Source of the DNA: Candidatus Bathyarchaeota archaeon | GTDB lineage: Archaea; Thermoproteota; Bathyarchaeia; TCS64 | Assembly: GCA_026014815.1 (NCBI GenBank) | Contig: JAOZHP010000151.1 | Location: 1-64,000 of the forward strand | DNA length: 64,000 bases | Reading direction: 5' to 3' | Shown here: positions 60,771-64,000 of the stretch, one piece after another | Numbering within the stretch: position 1 is the first letter of the stretch | Layout: each line of letters opens with the position of its first letter | The notes under the pieces: generated by a model | The model's database searches: none | Told to the model about the DNA's origin: nothing | What the model saw: only the letters and a program-made list of their open reading frames with translations | Made by a program: the position numbers and the translations under genes

Positions 60771-61220
60771 CTTCATCGCTTGTGTGAACTCCATATATAG
60801 CCTGAGAAAAATAAAACAGAGGATACAGAACAAACGTATTGGGCATCGGTACATCTCATCAAGAGTATTTATAAAACCAGCATTTCACCTCGCCCCCAAG
60901 TACAACTTGAAACTATCGGCGTCTCAAAAACACACGTTATGCAACTATGGAGGTAGAGTGGTACCCAACTAAGCTAAATCCACGCTCTTTTCCTGAAAAA
61001 GAGCCTTAGAAACGCTCAGAATAGGTCACAATATATGACAATAAGCGTAAAGGTAAGCCGAATAATCAACACAAAAAACATGATAATCCAAGTTACCTGT
61101 AACTTGAAGAAATAATAATTCGGAAAATAGTTTACATTAAGGTACGACATTGACAACAACACTGACTTTTTCTCTTAAACTCTATAACCTGAGAACCAGA
61201 TTATTCCTATGTGAAAAACG
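60771..61220. other. AT-rich gap without a clear gene
   Basis: About 450 bases, following the acetyltransferase remnant. Short open frames here have no family resemblance. CTTAAACTCTATAACC near 61176-61191 is about 35 bases before the deacylase TTG and fits its TATA box. Confidence 0.4.
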
Positions 61221-62786
61221 TTGGAGTATGATATCCTAATCAAGAACGGTCGAGTCATGGATGGCTCAGGCAACCCATGGTACAAGGCCGATGTAGCCGT
61301 GAAAGGCGACAAGATAGAGGCAATCGGTGATCTAAGCAAAGCAACCAAGGTCATCGACGCTAAAAACAATATAGTGGCACCAGGATTCATCGATATCCAT
61401 AGCCACAGCGACATGCCAATACTTATCGACCCTAGGGGGCTCAGCAAGATCCATCAAGGGGTCACCACCGAGGTCATAGGGCAGTGCGGAAACAGCGCAG
61501 CCCCCATGTATCCATCAGTAAAAGAATACAGGGAGAAATATGGCAGAAGCAGCCTCCCAGACAACTTCCAGCTAGACTGGACCACCATGAAAGACTACAT
61601 GGATAGAATAGACAGGCAGGGAGCGGGGCTTAACATAGCTCCTGTCGTTGGCCACGGCACAGTACGAATGCACGTCCTAAGCCACGAGAACAGGGAACCA
61701 ACTGAATCAGAGCTGAAAGAGATGAGGAAACTCGTCGCTGAGGCCATGACTGACGGAGCATGGGGCATGAGCACAGGCCTCATCTATCCCCCAAGCGTCT
61801 ACGGGAAAGCCCCAGAGATAATCGAGCTTACCAAGGAGATAGCTAAACACGGCGGAATATACTTCAGTCACATCAGGGGCGAAGGCGCGACCCTACTAGA
61901 CGCAGTCGAAGAGGCATGCGAGATAGGCAAAGCAGCGGGCGCACCCATCCAGATAGCCCACTTCAAGGCAAGCGGTAAACCCTACTGGGGCAAGACCAAG
62001 GAAAGCCTAGCCCTTGTGGAGAAGTACCGTGACATGGGTGTTGATGTTACCTTCGACCAGTACCCCTACATCGCGTCAAGCACAGGTCTCACCGCCCTGC
62101 TGCCCCACTGGGCCCACGAGGGAGGCGCAGAGAAGATGCTGGAACACCTCAATGACCCCGAGACACGGAAGAAGATAAAGGGAGAGCTACGCCTCAACTA
62201 TGGACCCGACAAGATTCTAGTCACAAAGGCCAAGAACAACCCCCAGTACACAGGCAAGAACCTTCAGGAGATAGGGGAGATGATGAACAAGAACCCCATC
62301 GACGCCATGTTTGACCTCCTCGTTATGGAGAACACCCAAGTCCCGAGCGTCATGTTCGGCATGAACGAGGAAGACGTACGCAGAGTAATGCAGAGCCCCT
62401 ATGGGATGGTGGGCAGCGACGGCTCCGCCATATGCCCCGAAGGCATCTGGAAAGAGATGAAACCACACCCCAGACTCTACGGCACATTCCCGCGGGTACT
62501 AGGACACTACGTCAGGGAAGGAGTCATCAGCCTCCAGGAGGCACTACGAAAGATGACCAGCGCACCGGCGCAACGCATAAGACTCAACGACCGGGGATTC
62601 CTCAGGGAAGGCTACAAGGCAGACATCACCGTCTTCGACCCAGCCACCATCAAAGACGAGGCAACCTTCACCGATTCCCAGCAATACGCGTCAGGAATAC
62701 CCTACGTGCTAGTGAACGGTGTCCCCGTCATCGAGAAAGGAAAATACACCGGAGCGTTACCCGGAAAAACCCTGAGAAAAGCCTAA
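61221..62786 (+). CDS. N-acyl-D-amino-acid deacylase family amidohydrolase
   Basis: 521 residues from a TTG; the next codons (EYDILIKNGRVMDGSGNPW) match the family start. Metal-site blocks are GFIDIHSHSD (about 50-60), GQCGNS (cysteine ligand, about 92), the carboxylated-lysine region, IYFSHIRGEG (His, about 216), FDQYPY and GSDGSA (Asp, about 395). It removes acyl groups from D-amino acids, or acts on related N-acyl compounds. Highly charged loops and full length suggest a functional gene. Together with M28, M24 and transferase genes it fits peptide and D-amino-acid catabolism. Confidence 0.9.
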   Translation: MEYDILIKNGRVMDGSGNPWYKADVAVKGDKIEAIGDLSKATKVIDAKNNIVAPGFIDIHSHSDMPILIDPRGLSKIHQGVTTEVIGQCGNSAAPMYPSVKEYREKYGRSSLPDNFQLDWTTMKDYMDRIDRQGAGLNIAPVVGHGTVRMHVLSHENREPTESELKEMRKLVAEAMTDGAWGMSTGLIYPPSVYGKAPEIIELTKEIAKHGGIYFSHIRGEGATLLDAVEEACEIGKAAGAPIQIAHFKASGKPYWGKTKESLALVEKYRDMGVDVTFDQYPYIASSTGLTALLPHWAHEGGAEKMLEHLNDPETRKKIKGELRLNYGPDKILVTKAKNNPQYTGKNLQEIGEMMNKNPIDAMFDLLVMENTQVPSVMFGMNEEDVRRVMQSPYGMVGSDGSAICPEGIWKEMKPHPRLYGTFPRVLGHYVREGVISLQEALRKMTSAPAQRIRLNDRGFLREGYKADITVFDPATIKDEATFTDSQQYASGIPYVLVNGVPVIEKGKYTGALPGKTLRKA

Positions 62787-62842
62787 CCCCCCAGGACTCC
62801 CTGAGTTTCCCGAGTCCTAGCCTCTTTCTCTGTCGTTATCTT

Positions 62843-62983
62843 TTACTTCTTATCAACAAGAATAGCGGAACCTGCCAGCTTCTTCATCTGATCAGTCATC
62901 CAGATGACTCTGTCCCAGTCTCCGTCTGTCTGGAAGAACTTGGGGCTCGACATGAACTTGTGAGCGTCAAAAATTGTTCTCAC
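62843..62983 (-). CDS. Possible 46-residue remnant or small protein
   Basis: A GTG-started frame, RTIFDAHKFMSSPKFFQTDG and then DWDRVIWMTDQMKKLAG, with codon use like real genes. The middle looks like a piece of a larger enzyme, faintly like an acetyl-CoA synthase/decarbonylase beta segment, but memory alone is weak evidence. A TGA stands just upstream, so it cannot be longer. It may be a fragment left after deletion. Confidence 0.25.
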   Translation of the reverse strand: MRTIFDAHKFMSSPKFFQTDGDWDRVIWMTDQMKKLAGSAILVDKK

Positions 62984-63045
62984 TAAGGACTCGGATTTTC
63001 ACCTGAACGGCAGCTATTAACCGTAATAAGCACAATGAGTTTGCT

Positions 63046-63357
63046 CTAGTTATTGTTCGATGGTTTGTATTTTGATACGAGTCTCCGCTGGAGGCTTTCA
63101 GCGTTAGTCTCTGACGTGGTGAATAATGCTTTAACGTGCTCCGCCCCAGTATCTTTTCCAATTTCCATTGCTTGATTTATTTCCTGAAGCATCTTCCCGT
63201 GGCCGGCTTTCCCTATGTATTTCACATTGTATAGGCTATCAGTAAAAACATAGACTCCCGACCGAGGCTCAATAGTGCCGAGATTCTGAAGTGATTTCCA
63301 AGGACTAACCTTTAGGATTCTTCTATCTTTCTCGTCGTTGGGACCCCATCTCACCAA
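63046..63357 (-). CDS. GIY-YIG domain protein
   Basis: 103 residues, starting TTG (GTG at 63354 is an alternative). SGVYVFTDS and KYIGKAG (about 33-54) form the GIY-YIG nuclease core; the Glu in AESLQRRLVSKYKPSNN (about 88) is the expected metal ligand with the terminal Asn. The expected catalytic Arg on the helix after YIG is replaced by a charged EINQAMEIGKD region, so activity is uncertain. Such stand-alone proteins may be DNA repair or mobile-element nucleases. Confidence 0.7.
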   Translation of the reverse strand: MVRWGPNDEKDRRILKVSPWKSLQNLGTIEPRSGVYVFTDSLYNVKYIGKAGHGKMLQEINQAMEIGKDTGAEHVKALFTTSETNAESLQRRLVSKYKPSNNN

Positions 63358-63525
63358 GGATCACCGATTATCCCTCCCCCAAGCGAAACATAACGTTTAT
63401 TGAACAATAAATCATGAATTTTGACGGTTGTACGAATCCCTCAACCCAACACACCGAGAGACTAGTGATGACCAACTTCAAAAAAAGTCCTGAACTGCAC
63501 TACCTAACTCAAAAAAGAAGGAAAA

Positions 63526-63981
63526 CTATAGATTGTTGATCATCCTAAAGTCTTCTTTTATGGTGTTCAGGACAACATGGGTGTTCGTTCTCTCCACGAA
63601 GGGCATGGCAAGGAGGTCTTTGGGGAACTCGCTCAGCTCCCTCCTGTTTCTGAACTTGGCCACCACCACCGAGTCTATCTCACCCGTCACGTCGTATACC
63701 GCGCAGACGTAGGGCAGTTTGGCGATCTCCTCTTGGGTCTCAAGGAGCTTTCCTCTGCTCACCGTCATCTCTAGGACAACGGTTAACTCGAAGCCTAGAC
63801 GCTCAAAGTCAAGCATCACAGTGTAGTCAGTGATGACTCCAGCTGACTCCAGCCGCTGAATGTGGTTAATCACAGTCGCGGCTGAGACGCCGATAGCCCT
63901 CGCTAGCTCTCTAAAGCTTCTCTTGGAGTTTATGAGGAGTTCTGCGAGTATCTTCTTGTCTATCTCATCAAGTGTGAACAT
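63526..63981 (-). CDS. Lrp/AsnC-family transcription regulator
   Basis: 151 residues from the ATG at 63981. An N-terminal helix-turn-helix (DEIDKKILAELLINSKRSFRELARAIGVSAATVINHIQRLE, shown as start and end: DEIDKKIL, VSAATVINHIQRLE) is followed by the RAM ligand-binding domain (LEMTVSRGKL, YDVTGEIDSVVVAKFRNR). It binds amino acids and acts on promoters as dimers or octamers. Amino-acid catabolic genes fill this window, and several operator-like dyads are present, so some may be its targets; this is inference. Confidence 0.85.
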   Translation of the reverse strand: MFTLDEIDKKILAELLINSKRSFRELARAIGVSAATVINHIQRLESAGVITDYTVMLDFERLGFELTVVLEMTVSRGKLLETQEEIAKLPYVCAVYDVTGEIDSVVVAKFRNRRELSEFPKDLLAMPFVERTNTHVVLNTIKEDFRMINNL

Positions 63982-64000
63982 TTCAATCACTCTCTGTATC

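Noticed and set aside
60784-60972. 62-codon frame after the acetyltransferase remnant
   Set aside because: Basic, no domain, no ribosome site, lies in an AT-rich gap; not supported as a gene.
62843-62983. A real acetyl-CoA synthase gene near the right end
   Set aside because: Only about 46 codons are open, with a stop just upstream; the resemblance is faint and from memory, so I kept it only as a low-confidence remnant.
1-64000. CRISPR arrays or regularly spaced repeats
   Set aside because: Reading through the window I saw no direct repeats of 24-37 bases with regular spacers, and no cas-like gene.

Overview
This 64 kb window is chromosomal DNA of an archaeon. The evidence is AT-rich TATA-like boxes about 25-35 bases upstream of many starts, a mix of apparently leaderless genes and genes with GGAGG-type ribosome sites, frequent TTG and GTG starts, tRNA genes with encoded CCA, heavy AGG/AGA arginine use, a split archaeal aconitase-X pair, an archaeal nonheme ferritin, small C2H2 and p27-type zinc proteins, and Lrp/AsnC regulation. 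Base composition is near 50% GC with distinct AT-rich and GC-rich islands. An Asgard (Thorarchaeia-like) or Bathyarchaeia-like lineage would fit, but no phylogenetic marker in the window settles it.

Layout. 0-4.2 kb: a heterodimeric ABC exporter. 4.2-12.4 kb: a catabolic stretch with two ureohydrolases (one with a degenerate metal site), a PatB-type C-S lyase, an iron-sulfur flavoprotein fused to a zinc finger, an AEC permease, a second PLP enzyme and a cyclase-type amide hydrolase. 12.4-15.5 kb: small secreted and cytoplasmic unknowns divergent from an unusual regulator, a winged helix plus FilR1-like domain fused to a right-handed beta-helix, interrupted near its end by an in-frame TAA. 15.6-22.2 kb: an MFS carrier, then a UbiD-family decarboxylase divergent from a corrinoid protein, a UroD-type methyltransferase homologue and an M28 peptidase. 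22.4-27.6 kb: an ABC-2 exporter, an eIF2B-like protein, ferritin, a methyltransferase and a DUF457 membrane hydrolase. 27.9-39.4 kb: three tRNA genes (Asn-GTT, Thr-CGT, Thr-TGT) among ThiL, a class III CoA transferase, an amidohydrolase, a DapA-family aldolase, a flavodoxin, two OsmC homologues (one with an in-frame TAG) and a nitroreductase. 39.4-47.4 kb: two aldo/keto reductases with C-terminal ferredoxin domains, a C2H2 protein, a second UroD-type methyltransferase divergent from two tandem BKACE enzymes (a perfect 15-bp inverted repeat covers both start codons), and a surface beta-helix protein. 47.4-58.6 kb: an unexplained stem-loop/poly-T locus, a 3-methyladenine glycosylase, a frameshifted gamma-glutamyltransferase, homoserine dehydrogenase, zinc-ribbon proteins, a TrmH/RlmB methyltransferase, two EamA carriers, an AT-rich thymidylate kinase, an M24 peptidase and a SAMHD1-like HD hydrolase. 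58.6-64 kb: the aconitase-X pair, a decayed acetyltransferase, a D-aminoacylase, a GIY-YIG protein and an Lrp/AsnC regulator.

Taken together the genes suggest a heterotrophic anaerobe that takes apart peptides and modified or D-amino acids (M28, M24, D-aminoacylase, gamma-glutamyltransferase, PLP lyases, ureohydrolases, cyclase), moves CoA and acyl groups (CoA transferase, BKACE), uses corrinoid methyl transfer, and handles electrons with iron-sulfur flavoproteins and ferredoxin-fused reductases. The aconitase-X pair and the UbiD homologue are also the two enzyme types specific to the archaeal modified mevalonate pathway. Four genes carry apparent lesions (an in-frame TAA, an in-frame TAG, and two single-C losses in C runs), so real decay and assembly error both need to be considered.
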